64,000 bases of DNA, taken from NCBI GenBank assembly GCA_021802555.1, contig JAJZRU010000014.1, positions 1-64,000 of the forward strand, in the 5' to 3' direction. Numbering within the stretch: position 1 is the first letter of the stretch; every line of letters starts with the position of its first letter. The translations under genes were made by a program, and so were the position numbers. Below are positions 46,807 through 55,322 of this stretch, one piece after another. Below the pieces are notes generated by a model. That model made no database searches, was not told where the DNA came from, and saw only the letters and a list, made by a program, of their open reading frames with translations. This stretch comes from Pseudomonadota bacterium (GTDB lineage: Bacteria; Pseudomonadota; Gammaproteobacteria; Burkholderiales; Thiobacillaceae).

Positions 46807-47091
46807 CTATTGGCGATAGTCCACCCGTTCACGCAATTCCTTGCCGGCCTTGAAGTGCGGCACGTGCTTGGACGGCACCAGCACCTTCTCGCCGGATTTC
46901 GGATTGCGCCCCTGGCGCGCCGGGCGATAGCTCAGGCTGAAGCTGCCGAAGCCGCGAATCTCGATGCGCCCTCCGGCTGCCAGCGCCTGCACCATGGCAT
47001 CCATGACGGTGCGCACGGCAAGCTCTGCGTCCGCCGGAGAAAACTGCGGATGGCGGGCCGCCAGCTGGTTGATCAGTTCCGATTTCGTCAT
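46807..47091 (-). CDS. ihfB: Integration host factor beta subunit
   Basis: A 94-residue HU/IHF family DNA-bending protein: [17 protein letters not shown] at the N-terminus as in IHF-beta, [20 protein letters not shown], and the DNA-intercalating arm with RNPKSGEKV. It pairs with IHF-alpha. Placement 18 bp after rpsA is the conserved proteobacterial arrangement. Normally lapA-lapB would follow on the same strand; here they are 3.7 kb away behind an inserted cassette. Confidence 0.95.
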   Translation of the reverse strand: MTKSELINQLAARHPQFSPADAELAVRTVMDAMVQALAAGGRIEIRGFGSFSLSYRPARQGRNPKSGEKVLVPSKHVPHFKAGKELRERVDYRQ

Positions 47092-47109
47092 CGTCGCCCA
47101 GCCGGCCGT

Positions 47110-48834
47110 CTACTGGCCGCCTCCCTTGTTGTCGAGCTTGGCTTTCAGCAGCGCGCCGAGGTTGGTCGATCCCGTGGCGGCGGCAGCGGCCTCGGCGCTG
47201 TATTTCTTCATCGCCGCATCCTGTTCGGCGGAATCCTTGGCCTTGATGGACAGGTTGATGACGCGGTTCTTGCGGTCCACGTTGATGACCATAGCTTCCA
47301 CCTCGTCGCCTTCCTTCAGGTGGGTGCGGATGTCCTCCACGCGGTCGCGCGACACTTCGGAGGCGCGCAGATAGCCCTCCATGTCGCCCCCCAGATCGAC
47401 CGCCGCGCCCTTGGCGTCCAGCGACTTCACCCGGCCCTTGACGACGCTGCCCTTGTCATGACTGCCGACAAAGGAATTGAACGGGTCGCCCTCCAGCTGC
47501 TTGATGCCCAGGGAAATGCGCTCGCGCTCCATGTCTATGCCCAGCACCACGGCTTCGACATCCTGCCCCTTGCGGAAATTGCGCACCGCCTCCTCACCCG
47601 GCAGGTTCCAGGACAAGTCGGACAAGTGCACCAGGCCGTCGATGCCGCCGGGCAGGCCGATGAAGACGCCGAAATCGGTGATGGACTTGATCGCGCCGGA
47701 AACCTTGTCGCCTTTCTTGTAGTTCATGGAGAATTCTTCCCACGGGTTGGGCTTGCACTGCTTCATGCCCAGGGAGATGCGGCGCTTGTCCTCGTCGATG
47801 TCCAGCACCATGACTTCCACTTCGTCGCCCAGCGCCACGACCTTGGCGGGGTTCACGTTCTTGTTGGTCCAGTCCATTTCGGAAACGTGCACCAGGCCCT
47901 CGATGCCCGGCTCGATCTCGACGAAACAGCCGTAGTCCGTCAGGTTGGCCACCTTGCCGAACATGCGGGTACCCTGCGGATAGCGCCGCGCGATGCCCAC
48001 CCAGGGATCGTCGCCCAGTTGTTTGATGCCCAGGGAAACGCGGTTCTTTTCCTGATCGAACTTGAGGATCTTGGCTTCCAATTCCTGCCCAACCTGCACT
48101 ACCTCGGAGGGATGGCGCACGCGCCGCCAGGCCATGTCGGTGATGTGCAGCAGGCCGTCGATGCCGCCGAGATCGACGAAGGCGCCATAGTCGGTGATGT
48201 TCTTGACGATGCCTTTGACCACGGTGCCTTCCTTCAGGCTTTCCAGCAGCGCCTCGCGATCCGCGCCCATGGCCTCTTCCAGCACGGCGCGGCGCGACAC
48301 CACCACGTTGTTGCGCTTGCGGTCCAGCTTGATGACCTTGAACTCCATTTCCTTGCCTTCATAAGGCGTGGTGTCCTTCACCGGCCGCATGTCCACCAGG
48401 GAGCCCGGCAGGAAGGCGCGCAGGCCGTTCATGAGGACGGTGAGGCCGCCCTTCACCTTGCCCTGCACCAGGCCGGTGACGATGCGGCCCTCTTCCATGG
48501 CATGTTCGAGGTCGAGCCAGGCGGCCAGGCGCTTGGCCCGGTCGCGGGAGAGCTTGGTGGAACCAAAGCCGTCTTCCAGGGACTCGATGGCGACCTGGAC
48601 GAAATCGCCAGCCTTGACCTCGATTTCGCCGCGGTCGTTCTTGAATTCTTCGGTGGGAATCAGGCTCTCGGATTTGAGGCCGGCATTCACCACCACGAAG
48701 TTGTCATCCACGCTCACGACTTCGGCCGTGATGACCTCGCCCTGGCGCATTTCCTGCCGCGCGAGGGATTCCTCGAACAGGGCGGCGAAGCTTTCCGCAG
48801 AGGACGTGGATTGGGAGATTTGGGTTGCAGACAT
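47110..48834 (-). CDS. rpsA: 30S ribosomal protein S1
   Basis: A 574-residue protein with six S1 RNA-binding repeats. The first two bind the ribosome and the later ones bind mRNA. Repeats are recognisable by the recurring [30 protein letters not shown] pattern, for example [19 protein letters not shown] near residue 192 and [20 protein letters not shown] near 365. It loads mRNAs with weak ribosome sites, which matters here given several non-ATG, SD-poor starts. Length is usual for Betaproteobacteria. Confidence 0.97.
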   Translation of the reverse strand: MSATQISQSTSSAESFAALFEESLARQEMRQGEVITAEVVSVDDNFVVVNAGLKSESLIPTEEFKNDRGEIEVKAGDFVQVAIESLEDGFGSTKLSRDRAKRLAAWLDLEHAMEEGRIVTGLVQGKVKGGLTVLMNGLRAFLPGSLVDMRPVKDTTPYEGKEMEFKVIKLDRKRNNVVVSRRAVLEEAMGADREALLESLKEGTVVKGIVKNITDYGAFVDLGGIDGLLHITDMAWRRVRHPSEVVQVGQELEAKILKFDQEKNRVSLGIKQLGDDPWVGIARRYPQGTRMFGKVANLTDYGCFVEIEPGIEGLVHVSEMDWTNKNVNPAKVVALGDEVEVMVLDIDEDKRRISLGMKQCKPNPWEEFSMNYKKGDKVSGAIKSITDFGVFIGLPGGIDGLVHLSDLSWNLPGEEAVRNFRKGQDVEAVVLGIDMERERISLGIKQLEGDPFNSFVGSHDKGSVVKGRVKSLDAKGAAVDLGGDMEGYLRASEVSRDRVEDIRTHLKEGDEVEAMVINVDRKNRVINLSIKAKDSAEQDAAMKKYSAEAAAAATGSTNLGALLKAKLDNKGGGQ

Positions 48835-48901
48835 AAAAAACCTTCATTCCGCCCGCGGGCGGGGTTGGTTGAACACTGCGCCGGCCGCAAGCCCGGCGCA
48901 C

Positions 48902-49558
48902 CTAGAGGCGCGTATTGCGATAATGTTCCAGCACGGCATCCACGGCCTCGCCTATGGTGAGGTTCGTGGTGTCCAGCAGCAACGCACCCGGCGCGGGCCG
49001 AAGCGGCGCCACCGGGCGGTGCATATCGCGTTCGTCGCGCGCGCGCATTTCATTTACAAGGGCGGCAAGGTTAGCAGATAAGCCCTTTTCCATCAACTGC
49101 TTATATCTTCTTTCGGCACGCGCCTCGGGGCTGGCGTTGAGAAACACCTTGGCTCGCGCCGCCGGGAACACCACCGTCCCCATGTCGCGGCCGTCGGCCA
49201 CCAGTCCGGGGCTGCGGCAATAGGCGTGCTGGCGCGCAAGCAGGGCCTCCCGCACGCCGCTCAGGGCCGCCACCCTGGAGGCCGCCTCGCCCACGCTTTC
49301 GCTGCGCAGTTCGTCGCTCACGTCCCGCTCCTCCAGCAAGACCTTGTCGCCTTCGAAGCGCGCAGGCAGGGTCTGCGCCAACGCAGCCAGCTGCGCCTCG
49401 GAGGGGGTTTCCAGCTTGCGCGCGGCGAGCGCGACCAATCGATAAAGCGCGCCGCTGTCCAGATAATGGAAACCCAGCCGGGCCGCGACCCGCGCCGCCA
49501 CAGTGCCCTTGCCCGATGCGGAAGGACCGTCGATGGTGATCACGGGAACAGGCTTCAT
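48902..49558 (-). CDS. cmk: Cytidylate kinase
   Basis: A 218-residue nucleoside monophosphate kinase phosphorylating CMP and dCMP. P-loop [17 protein letters not shown] at residues 7-23, [28 protein letters not shown] and [10 protein letters not shown] (lid) are present. The start ATG at 49558 gives [11 protein letters not shown]; upstream in-frame codons run into the divergent sigma-factor gene. In relatives aroA usually precedes cmk, but here an ECF sigma gene sits there on the other strand. Confidence 0.96.
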   Translation of the reverse strand: MKPVPVITIDGPSASGKGTVAARVAARLGFHYLDSGALYRLVALAARKLETPSEAQLAALAQTLPARFEGDKVLLEERDVSDELRSESVGEAASRVAALSGVREALLARQHAYCRSPGLVADGRDMGTVVFPAARAKVFLNASPEARAERRYKQLMEKGLSANLAALVNEMRARDERDMHRPVAPLRPAPGALLLDTTNLTIGEAVDAVLEHYRNTRL

Positions 49559-49664
49559 AAAAAACCGGAGCGCACGGAAGATTGCGATTCTACCGGCTCG
49601 ATCCCGTTTTTCCCCAAGGGAATATTTCTTTTTCTCCCGCCCTCCTAAGTAAAAAGCACACTCG

Positions 49665-50147
49665 ATGAACAGGGACGCCAAACGCTTTGCCGCCTGGGTG
49701 AAAACCCACCGCGCTTTTCTCACCCGCGCGGCCTGGGCGCTCACCGGCGACAAAGCGGCGGCGCAGGACCTCGTGCAGGATACCTTTGTCCTCGCCTGGC
49801 GGCACCGCGCCGCCCTGCGCGACGAGGGCGCCGTGCAGGCCTGGCTATATCGCATCCTGCGCCGGGAGGCCGTCCGTCATTGGGAGAAGCGTCCGCCCTG
49901 GGACGAGTGGCGGGAGGAACTTGCGGAAACGGCAGCCTGTGCGGCGGAAAGCGAAGATTTGCGCATCGACTTGCTGCGCGCCCTGCAGGCGCTGAGCGAG
50001 CCGCACCGGGAGATCCTGGTGCTGTTCTATCTGTCCGACATGAGCTACGAGGAACTGGCCAACAGCCTGGATATCGCCCCCGGCACGGTGATGAGCCGGC
50101 TGAACCGGGCACGCGCCGCGCTCAAGGCGCTGCTGGGCGAGGATTGA
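49665..50147 (+). CDS. ECF (sigma-70 family) RNA polymerase sigma factor
   Basis: A 160-residue sigma factor of ECF size. Region 2 is [29 protein letters not shown] (DNA melting and -10 recognition), and region 4 is [40 protein letters not shown] (HTH for -35). The next gene, 17 bp downstream, encodes a short membrane-anchored protein in the usual anti-sigma position. A di-haem peroxidase follows, pointing to an oxidative or envelope signal, by inference. Confidence 0.92.
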   Translation: MNRDAKRFAAWVKTHRAFLTRAAWALTGDKAAAQDLVQDTFVLAWRHRAALRDEGAVQAWLYRILRREAVRHWEKRPPWDEWREELAETAACAAESEDLRIDLLRALQALSEPHREILVLFYLSDMSYEELANSLDIAPGTVMSRLNRARAALKALLGED

Positions 50148-50164
50148 TCGGGAGAACGACTGCC

Positions 50165-50716
50165 ATGACGCCTACAGATCACGAATTCGATGCCCGCATG
50201 CGCGCTCTGCTGCGCACTCTACCGGTCGACGGCGGCGCGCCGATCGCGCTGCCGCGGCGCCGTTTTCTGCGTGCCGCCATCGCGGCAGCCGGCGGCGCCC
50301 TGTTGGCTGGCGGCGCCGGCGGACTGGGCCTGGCCTATGCGGCCACGCCGGCGCTGGTACGCGCTGCCGCAGCCCACGTGCGGGAAGAATCCGGCCTGCG
50401 CGGCGAATTCGCCCCGCTCGCGCCCGTGCGCCAGGCGCTCGGTTTGGGCCCGAACGCTCCCTTCCCCGGCACCTTGCAGCTGTGCAAGCGCTGCGTGGTG
50501 GCCGGCCGGCCGGGCTGGCACGTGAGCGTATTTCTCGACGGCCTGGGCTACGTGCAAATCATTGCCCTGCGCGAAACGGTGGATATTCCTGCCGGCCGCG
50601 GCTGGTGGCTGGGCGAGCACTGGCAGGTGCTCGCCCAGCCCCATCGCGACCCTCTGATATTGCTGTCCCCCAGCGCCGCGGCCTTGCATGAAGTGGCGCG
50701 CCGTCTGCAATCCTGA
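50165..50716 (+). CDS. Probable anti-sigma factor, single membrane anchor
   Basis: A 183-residue protein: about 33 cytoplasmic residues (MTPTDHEFDARMRALLRTLP), a hydrophobic segment FLRAAIAAAGGALLAGGAGGL preceded by PRRR, and a periplasmic domain with a CKRC motif near residue 105. Architecture and position directly after an ECF sigma gene suggest an anti-sigma factor, although no ZAS or other known anti-sigma domain is clear. The RRRFL start of the helix also resembles a twin-arginine signal, an unusual alternative. The CxxC could sense redox state. Confidence 0.7.
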   Translation: MTPTDHEFDARMRALLRTLPVDGGAPIALPRRRFLRAAIAAAGGALLAGGAGGLGLAYAATPALVRAAAAHVREESGLRGEFAPLAPVRQALGLGPNAPFPGTLQLCKRCVVAGRPGWHVSVFLDGLGYVQIIALRETVDIPAGRGWWLGEHWQVLAQPHRDPLILLSPSAAALHEVARRLQS

Positions 50717-50740
50717 ACCACCTTCCCAGGGAGAACTTTC

Positions 50741-51772
50741 ATGAAACACAGCCTTTGCGCCGCCGTCCTGGCCATCTTTTTTCCCGCCGCCGCACAGGCC
50801 GACGCCCTGCTCAACCAGGCCCGGCAAATCTTCCAGCCCTTGCCCGCGGTGATGGCAAGCCCGGACAATCCCGTCACGCCCGCCAAGGTGGCGCTGGGCC
50901 ATGCGCTGTTTTTCGATCCGCGCATCTCCCTGGACGGCACGGTGAGCTGCGCGCGCTGCCATCAGCCGGCCCTCTACGGCACCGACGGCTTGGCCAAATC
51001 GATAGGTGTGAAAGACCGCCTCAATCCGCGCAACGCCCCTACGGTGTTCAATGCCGCCCTGGAGTTCGCCGCTCACTGGCGCGGCGACCGCAAGAACGTC
51101 GAAGACCAGGCGACCCAGGCGCTGGTGGGACCGCCCAGCTTTGGCGAGCCCGGTTATGAGGCCGCCATGGCCAAGCTGAAGTCGATCCCCGGCTACAAGG
51201 AGATGTTCGCGCAGGCCTTCCCCGGTGTATCCAACCCCGTCACGCCGCAGAACTGGGGGCTGGCCATCGGCGCCTACGAACGCACCCTGGTGACCCCCGC
51301 GCCCTTTGACGCCTATCTCAAGGGCGACACCAAGGCGCTCAACCCCCGGGCGAAAGCCGGCCTGCAGAAATTCATCTCCTACGGCTGCATCGCTTGCCAC
51401 AACGGGGTCGACGTCGGCGGCGGCAGTTTCCAGAAATTCGGCGTCCTGGAAGACTATTGGAAAGCCACCGGCAGCCGGGAAATCGACAAGGGTCGCTTCG
51501 ATGTGACCCACAACCCCGCCGACTTGTACGTCTTCAAGGTTCCCAGCCTGCGCAATGTGGCCATGACGCCGCCCTACTTCCACGACGGATCCGTGGCAAC
51601 CCTGCCCCAGGCGGTGCGGATCATGGCCAAGGTGCAACTGGGACGCACCCTTACCGACACCGAGGTAAGCGACATCGTCGCCTTCCTGGACAGCCTCACA
51701 GGCAAGCTGCCGAAAAATTTCATGGCCTCCCCGGTGCTGCCGCCGGCTCCCTTTACCCCCGCCAAACCCTGA
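50741..51772 (+). CDS. Di-haem cytochrome c peroxidase (CcpA/MauG family)
   Basis: A 343-residue periplasmic protein: signal peptide to residue 20 (AAAQA), haem c sites Cys70-Cys73-His74 (SCARCHQP) and Cys216-Cys219-His220 (GCIACHNG), and the core FFDPRISLDGTVSC, VFKVPSLRNVAMTPPYFHDGSV. It reduces hydrogen peroxide to water using electrons from a soluble cytochrome. It lies 24 bp after the anti-sigma gene and is likely a target or partner of that sigma system. Confidence 0.92.
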   Translation: MKHSLCAAVLAIFFPAAAQADALLNQARQIFQPLPAVMASPDNPVTPAKVALGHALFFDPRISLDGTVSCARCHQPALYGTDGLAKSIGVKDRLNPRNAPTVFNAALEFAAHWRGDRKNVEDQATQALVGPPSFGEPGYEAAMAKLKSIPGYKEMFAQAFPGVSNPVTPQNWGLAIGAYERTLVTPAPFDAYLKGDTKALNPRAKAGLQKFISYGCIACHNGVDVGGGSFQKFGVLEDYWKATGSREIDKGRFDVTHNPADLYVFKVPSLRNVAMTPPYFHDGSVATLPQAVRIMAKVQLGRTLTDTEVSDIVAFLDSLTGKLPKNFMASPVLPPAPFTPAKP

Positions 51773-51804
51773 AGCGGCGGAGAAAAATACCGGCCAAAAA
51801 AACT

Positions 51805-51832
51805 TTGCAGGGACAGCCGATGATGGTATAAA
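51805..51832 (+). promoter_or_regulatory. Sigma-70 promoter of feoAB
   Basis: TTGCAG (51805-51810) and TATAAA (51827-51832) are separated by 16 bp and lie 38 bp before the feoA ATG. The -10 abuts the Fur-like box, as expected for repression by iron-loaded Fur. Confidence 0.6.
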
Positions 51833-51849
51833 TAAGAACGTTTCTCATT
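51831..51849. promoter_or_regulatory. Fur-box-like operator of feoAB
   Basis: AATAAGAACGTTTCTCATT; its complement AATGAGAAACGTTCTTATT fits the palindrome AATGAGAAT-N-ATTCTCATT over most positions. It covers the end of the -10 box and the likely transcription start of feoA. Iron repression of ferrous uptake is the expected logic. Confidence 0.68.
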
Positions 51850-51869
51850 TTTATTACTGCCTGCGAATC

Positions 51870-52109
51870 ATGGACACCCCTCTGGACCAGCTTCATCCCC
51901 GCCAAACGGCGGAAATTCAATCCATCCAGGCGGAGAGGGAATTTTCCCGGCGGCTGTTCGCGCTGGGCCTGCGCCCCGGCCAGCTGATACGCGTGCTGCG
52001 CAGCGGGCCGCTCAAGGGGCCGCTGCATATCCGCGTGGGACATACCGACGTCATGATCCGCCGCCAGGATGCCCGCCGTATCCAAGTGCGCTTGGCGCCC
52101 CAAACTTGA
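51870..52109 (+). CDS. feoA: Ferrous iron transport protein FeoA
   Basis: A 79-residue SH3-like cytosolic protein: AEIQSIQAEREFSRRLFALGLRPGQLIRVLRSGPLKGP then RVGHTDVMIRRQDARRIQV. FeoA is thought to help FeoB function or assembly. The start ATG 51870 follows the promoter and Fur-like box closely. Its TGA overlaps the TTG start of feoB (TTGA), giving coupled, probably equimolar synthesis. Confidence 0.93.
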   Translation: MDTPLDQLHPRQTAEIQSIQAEREFSRRLFALGLRPGQLIRVLRSGPLKGPLHIRVGHTDVMIRRQDARRIQVRLAPQT

Positions 52110-53950
52110 GTTCCCTGACGTCGCGGCCTGAAGCCGTGCCGGCCGTTGCCCAGGCGCGGGCGCAACCCAAGCGTCTTGCGCTCGTAGGCATGCCCAATAC
52201 GGGCAAATCCACCCTCTTCAATCGCCTGACCGGCGCCGCGGCCCGCATCGGCAACTGGCCCGGCATCACGGTGGACTTGCTCTCCGCCAAGGTTCTGCTG
52301 GCCGGCGCCATGGTCGAAGTGGTGGATCTGCCGGGCATCTACAACCTGCACGGATTCTCCGACGATGAGATGGTGGTGCGCCGCTTTCTGGAAACCCAGG
52401 CGGTCAACGGCCTCGTCGTGGTGCTGAACGCCACCCAGCTCGATCGCCAGCTTTCCCTCGCCCTGCAGCTCAAGCGCCTGGGTCTACCCCTGGTGGTCTT
52501 GCTCAACATGGTGGACGAAGCCAAGCGCCTGGGCATACGCGTCGATACCGAAGCGCTGGCGCGCAGCCTGGGTGCGGAAGTCGCGCTCCTGAGCGCCAAA
52601 TACGGCCAGGGGTTCGAGCGCGTTCGCGGGCTCGTCGAAAACCTCCTGCGCCGTCATCCTGCGGCGCAACATGGACATGCGGAGGCTTTCCGCGAGGACG
52701 AAGACATCGAGGCGGAGCTCGCCAGCCTGGTCGCGCAGAGCGTGCACGCCCCGGCGCTTTTGGACGATGCCCGCGTGCAAGCGCTGGACCGCTGGCTGCT
52801 GCATCCCTGGCTCGGCCTGCCCCTCTTCTTCGGCGCCATGTTCCTGCTCTTCCAGCTGGTCTACGGCGTGGGCACGCCGCTGCAGGATCTGATGGAATGG
52901 CTGCTGGTGCACTTTCAAAGCCTGGCGCTGGATCCTCTGCTGGCCGGCGCGCCGCCGCTGCTCAAGAGCTTCGTGGAAGACGGGCTGTTCAACGGCGTGG
53001 GCACGGTGCTCACCTTCCTGCCCATCATCGTGGTGTTCTTCCTCTTCATGGCGGTCGTGGAGGACAGCGGCTATCTCTCGCGCGCGGCCTTCCTCATGGA
53101 TGCGGTAATGGCCCGCCTGGGCCTGGACGGGCGTTCTTTCGTCATGCAGCTGATGGGCTTCGGCTGCAACGTGCCGGCGCTCATGGGCACGCGCGTCATG
53201 CGCTCGCGCGCCCTGCGCCTGCTCACCATGCTGGTGCTGCCCTTTTCCCTGTGCTCGGCGCGCCTGCAGGTGTTTCTCTTCCTGACCACCGCCATCTTCT
53301 CGCCCCGCGCGGCGCCGGTGGTGATGTTCAGCCTCTACCTGGCCAGCATCGCCATCGCCTTCTTCACTGCCCTGCTGTGGCGCAAGCGCTTCCAGAGCCA
53401 TGAACCCCTGCTGCTGGAGCTGCCGCCTTACCGACTTCCCACGCTGAAGCAGTTGGTGCTGCAGGCCTGGCAGCAGTCCGGTCATTTTCTCAAGGGCGCT
53501 TCGGGCTTCATCGTCATCGGCGTGATGCTGGTGTGGCTGCTCACCCATCTGCCGGTGGGCGTGGCCCCCGCCAGCGCGCAGAGCTGGGCCGGCGCCATCG
53601 CGGACTGGATGGCCCCGGCCTTCCGGCCCCTGGGCATCGATGCGCTGCAGTCCATCGCGCTGCTCTTCGGCTTCGTCGCCAAGGAGGTGATGATAGGCGC
53701 CCTCGCGGTCATCTACGGGGTCGGCGAGGATGCCCTCAAGGCGGCGCTGGCGGCGCGCATGGACTGGGTGTCCGCCTACAGCTTCATGCTGTTCACGCTG
53801 ATCTACACGCCCTGCCTGTCCACCGTGGCGGTGCTCAAGCAGGAATCCAAAAGCTGGGCCTTCACCGCCCTGGCGGTGGCTTGGCCGCTGGCCCTGGCCT
53901 GGGGCATCAGTTTTGCCTTCTACCAGACGGCCAGGGCGCTGGGGTTTTGA
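52106..53950 (+). CDS. feoB: Ferrous iron transporter FeoB, TTG start
   Basis: A 614-residue inner-membrane Fe(II) permease. The N-terminal G domain has G1 GMPNTGKST near residues 29-37, the switch GNWPGITVD, G3 DLPGIYNL and G4 NMVD, followed by a GDI-like helical part and 8 or so membrane helices with the Gate motifs FGCNVPALMGTR and TLIYTPCLSTVAVL. It starts at TTG 52106 on the feoA stop. It is shorter than the 770-residue E. coli form, which is common for this clade. No FeoC is seen. It converges with fliA, 6 bp apart. Confidence 0.95.
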   Translation: MSSLTSRPEAVPAVAQARAQPKRLALVGMPNTGKSTLFNRLTGAAARIGNWPGITVDLLSAKVLLAGAMVEVVDLPGIYNLHGFSDDEMVVRRFLETQAVNGLVVVLNATQLDRQLSLALQLKRLGLPLVVLLNMVDEAKRLGIRVDTEALARSLGAEVALLSAKYGQGFERVRGLVENLLRRHPAAQHGHAEAFREDEDIEAELASLVAQSVHAPALLDDARVQALDRWLLHPWLGLPLFFGAMFLLFQLVYGVGTPLQDLMEWLLVHFQSLALDPLLAGAPPLLKSFVEDGLFNGVGTVLTFLPIIVVFFLFMAVVEDSGYLSRAAFLMDAVMARLGLDGRSFVMQLMGFGCNVPALMGTRVMRSRALRLLTMLVLPFSLCSARLQVFLFLTTAIFSPRAAPVVMFSLYLASIAIAFFTALLWRKRFQSHEPLLLELPPYRLPTLKQLVLQAWQQSGHFLKGASGFIVIGVMLVWLLTHLPVGVAPASAQSWAGAIADWMAPAFRPLGIDALQSIALLFGFVAKEVMIGALAVIYGVGEDALKAALAARMDWVSAYSFMLFTLIYTPCLSTVAVLKQESKSWAFTALAVAWPLALAWGISFAFYQTARALGF

Positions 53951-53956
53951 CAGCCC

Positions 53957-54667
53957 TCAGCCCTTCCAGGGCTTGAGCTTGGCACGCAGGCGCGCCACGG
54001 CCTGGGAATGCAACTGGCAGACGCGCGACTCCGAAACCCCCATGACCGCCCCGATTTCCTTCAGGTTCATGTCCTGCTCGTAATACATGCCCATGAGGTT
54101 TTTCTCGCGCTCGGGCAGTTCCCCGATGGCGTCCACCAGGCCATGGCGAAAGCCGTCGTCTTCGAGCAGCGCGAGCGGATCCGCCGCACCGTCAACGAGA
54201 TAGCGCTCCAGAAAATCGGTGCTTTCATCGTCGTTGAAGTCTTCGTAATAAAGCAGTTGGTTGCCCTTCACGCCCCCCAGCATGCTCTGGTATTCGCCCA
54301 GCGCCACGCCCATTTCCGCGGAGATTTCCGATTCCGCGGGGGGGCGGCCCAGGCGCTGCTCCAGGCGGCTGATGGCGGTTTCGATCTGGCGGGACTTTTG
54401 CCGGATGTGGCGCGGCAGCCAGTCGGCATCGCGCAGATCGTCCAGCATCGCCCCGCGTATGCGCTGCGTGGCATAGGACTCGAATTGCGCGCCCTGATTG
54501 CCGTCGAAGCGTTCCAGCGCATCCATGAGGCCGATGAGTCCGACTTGGATCAGGTCATCCACCTCCACGCTCGCCGGCAGGCGCGCCATGAGGTGATAGG
54601 CAATTTTCTTGACCAGCGGCGCATGCTGGCGGATGAGATCTTCCTTGCTAGGCTTTTTCTTAGGCAT
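53957..54667 (-). CDS. fliA: Flagellar sigma-28 factor FliA
   Basis: A 236-residue sigma factor: region 2 (HLMARLPASVEVDDLIQVGLIGLMDALERF ... RIRGAMLDDLRDADWLPR), region 3 (RLEQRLGRPPAESEISAEM), and region 4 (LPEREKNLMGMYYEQDMNLKEIGAVMGVSESRVCQLHSQA). These are clear FliA signatures for class III flagellar and chemotaxis promoters. Its start overlaps the FlhG-like gene end by 8 bp. Anti-sigma FlgM is not in the window. Confidence 0.95.
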   Translation of the reverse strand: MPKKKPSKEDLIRQHAPLVKKIAYHLMARLPASVEVDDLIQVGLIGLMDALERFDGNQGAQFESYATQRIRGAMLDDLRDADWLPRHIRQKSRQIETAISRLEQRLGRPPAESEISAEMGVALGEYQSMLGGVKGNQLLYYEDFNDDESTDFLERYLVDGAADPLALLEDDGFRHGLVDAIGELPEREKNLMGMYYEQDMNLKEIGAVMGVSESRVCQLHSQAVARLRAKLKPWKG

Positions 54668-55322
54668 GTAGGCGAACTCGGCTCCAGATTTGCCCCCCGT
54701 CGCGCATTCTAGCGGCTAAGGCTTGCGCGGCACAGGCCGGATCGGCAGCCGGCAAACATATTTCGCCGGCGATTTCGGCGCACAGGAAGCGCCGCGCCGC
54801 TTCGGCCAGGCGCAGATAGCCCGCCTCCGCACCCACCCAGAACAGCAGGGCATGCCCGAGCAGCCCTTGCTGCGCCAGCGTCTTCAGCCAGGCATAGGCG
54901 CGCTCGGGCGCGTCGTTGGCGCCCAGCACTGCCAATTTGGGCGCCCCGGCGGCCGGCGCCAGATCGACGGCATCCTCCGCCGCCACATAAAGCAGCGCGC
55001 GGTGGCCCAGACGCGCGGAAAAATGCGTGAGCGCATCGTGGCTGGCACCCCGAGGCGGACACAGCAGGCGGCATCCGGCAACTTCGGCAACCGCGCGCTC
55101 TTCCAGGGCCGCAAACAGCGGCTGGATTCCCCCCTGCGCAAAACAAACCCCCGCGGGATCCGCCACGAGGACGCTGCCCCAGGCCTGCGTGCAGGCCCGC
55201 GCCAGCGCCAGCGCCGCCGCAGCCGTCGCGGCGCCGGCGCCCAAGGCCACGATCTGCTCGCCAGCCCAGGCGGCACGGCGCAAGCCCGCGGCCTGATCCT
55301 CGGCCAGCGGATCAGGAAGCAT
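54660..55322 (-). CDS. FlhG-like MinD-family protein without a P-loop
   Basis: A 220-residue protein at the place of flhG (between flhF and fliA). The start AAWAGEQIVALGAGAATAAAALALARA is laid out like the MinD/FlhG first strand and helix, but the expected KGGxGKT is missing: the loop reads GAGAATAA with no lysine. Later strands (VLVADPAG, LLYVAAEDAVDLAP, KLAVLGANDA) keep the fold. FlhG normally hydrolyses ATP to limit flagellar number and activate FlhF. Without the P-loop lysine this one is probably not an ATPase. It could be a degraded or purely binding version. Confidence 0.72.
   Translation of the reverse strand: MLPDPLAEDQAAGLRRAAWAGEQIVALGAGAATAAAALALARACTQAWGSVLVADPAGVCFAQGGIQPLFAALEERAVAEVAGCRLLCPPRGASHDALTHFSARLGHRALLYVAAEDAVDLAPAAGAPKLAVLGANDAPERAYAWLKTLAQQGLLGHALLFWVGAEAGYLRLAEAARRFLCAEIAGEICLPAADPACAAQALAARMRDGGQIWSRVRLHA

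Noticed and set aside
46810-48960. A very long open frame (over 700 codons) on the plus strand opposite rpsA
   Set aside because: It is antisense to a clear six-repeat S1 protein and has no recognisable domain; long antisense frames are expected in GC-rich coding sequence.
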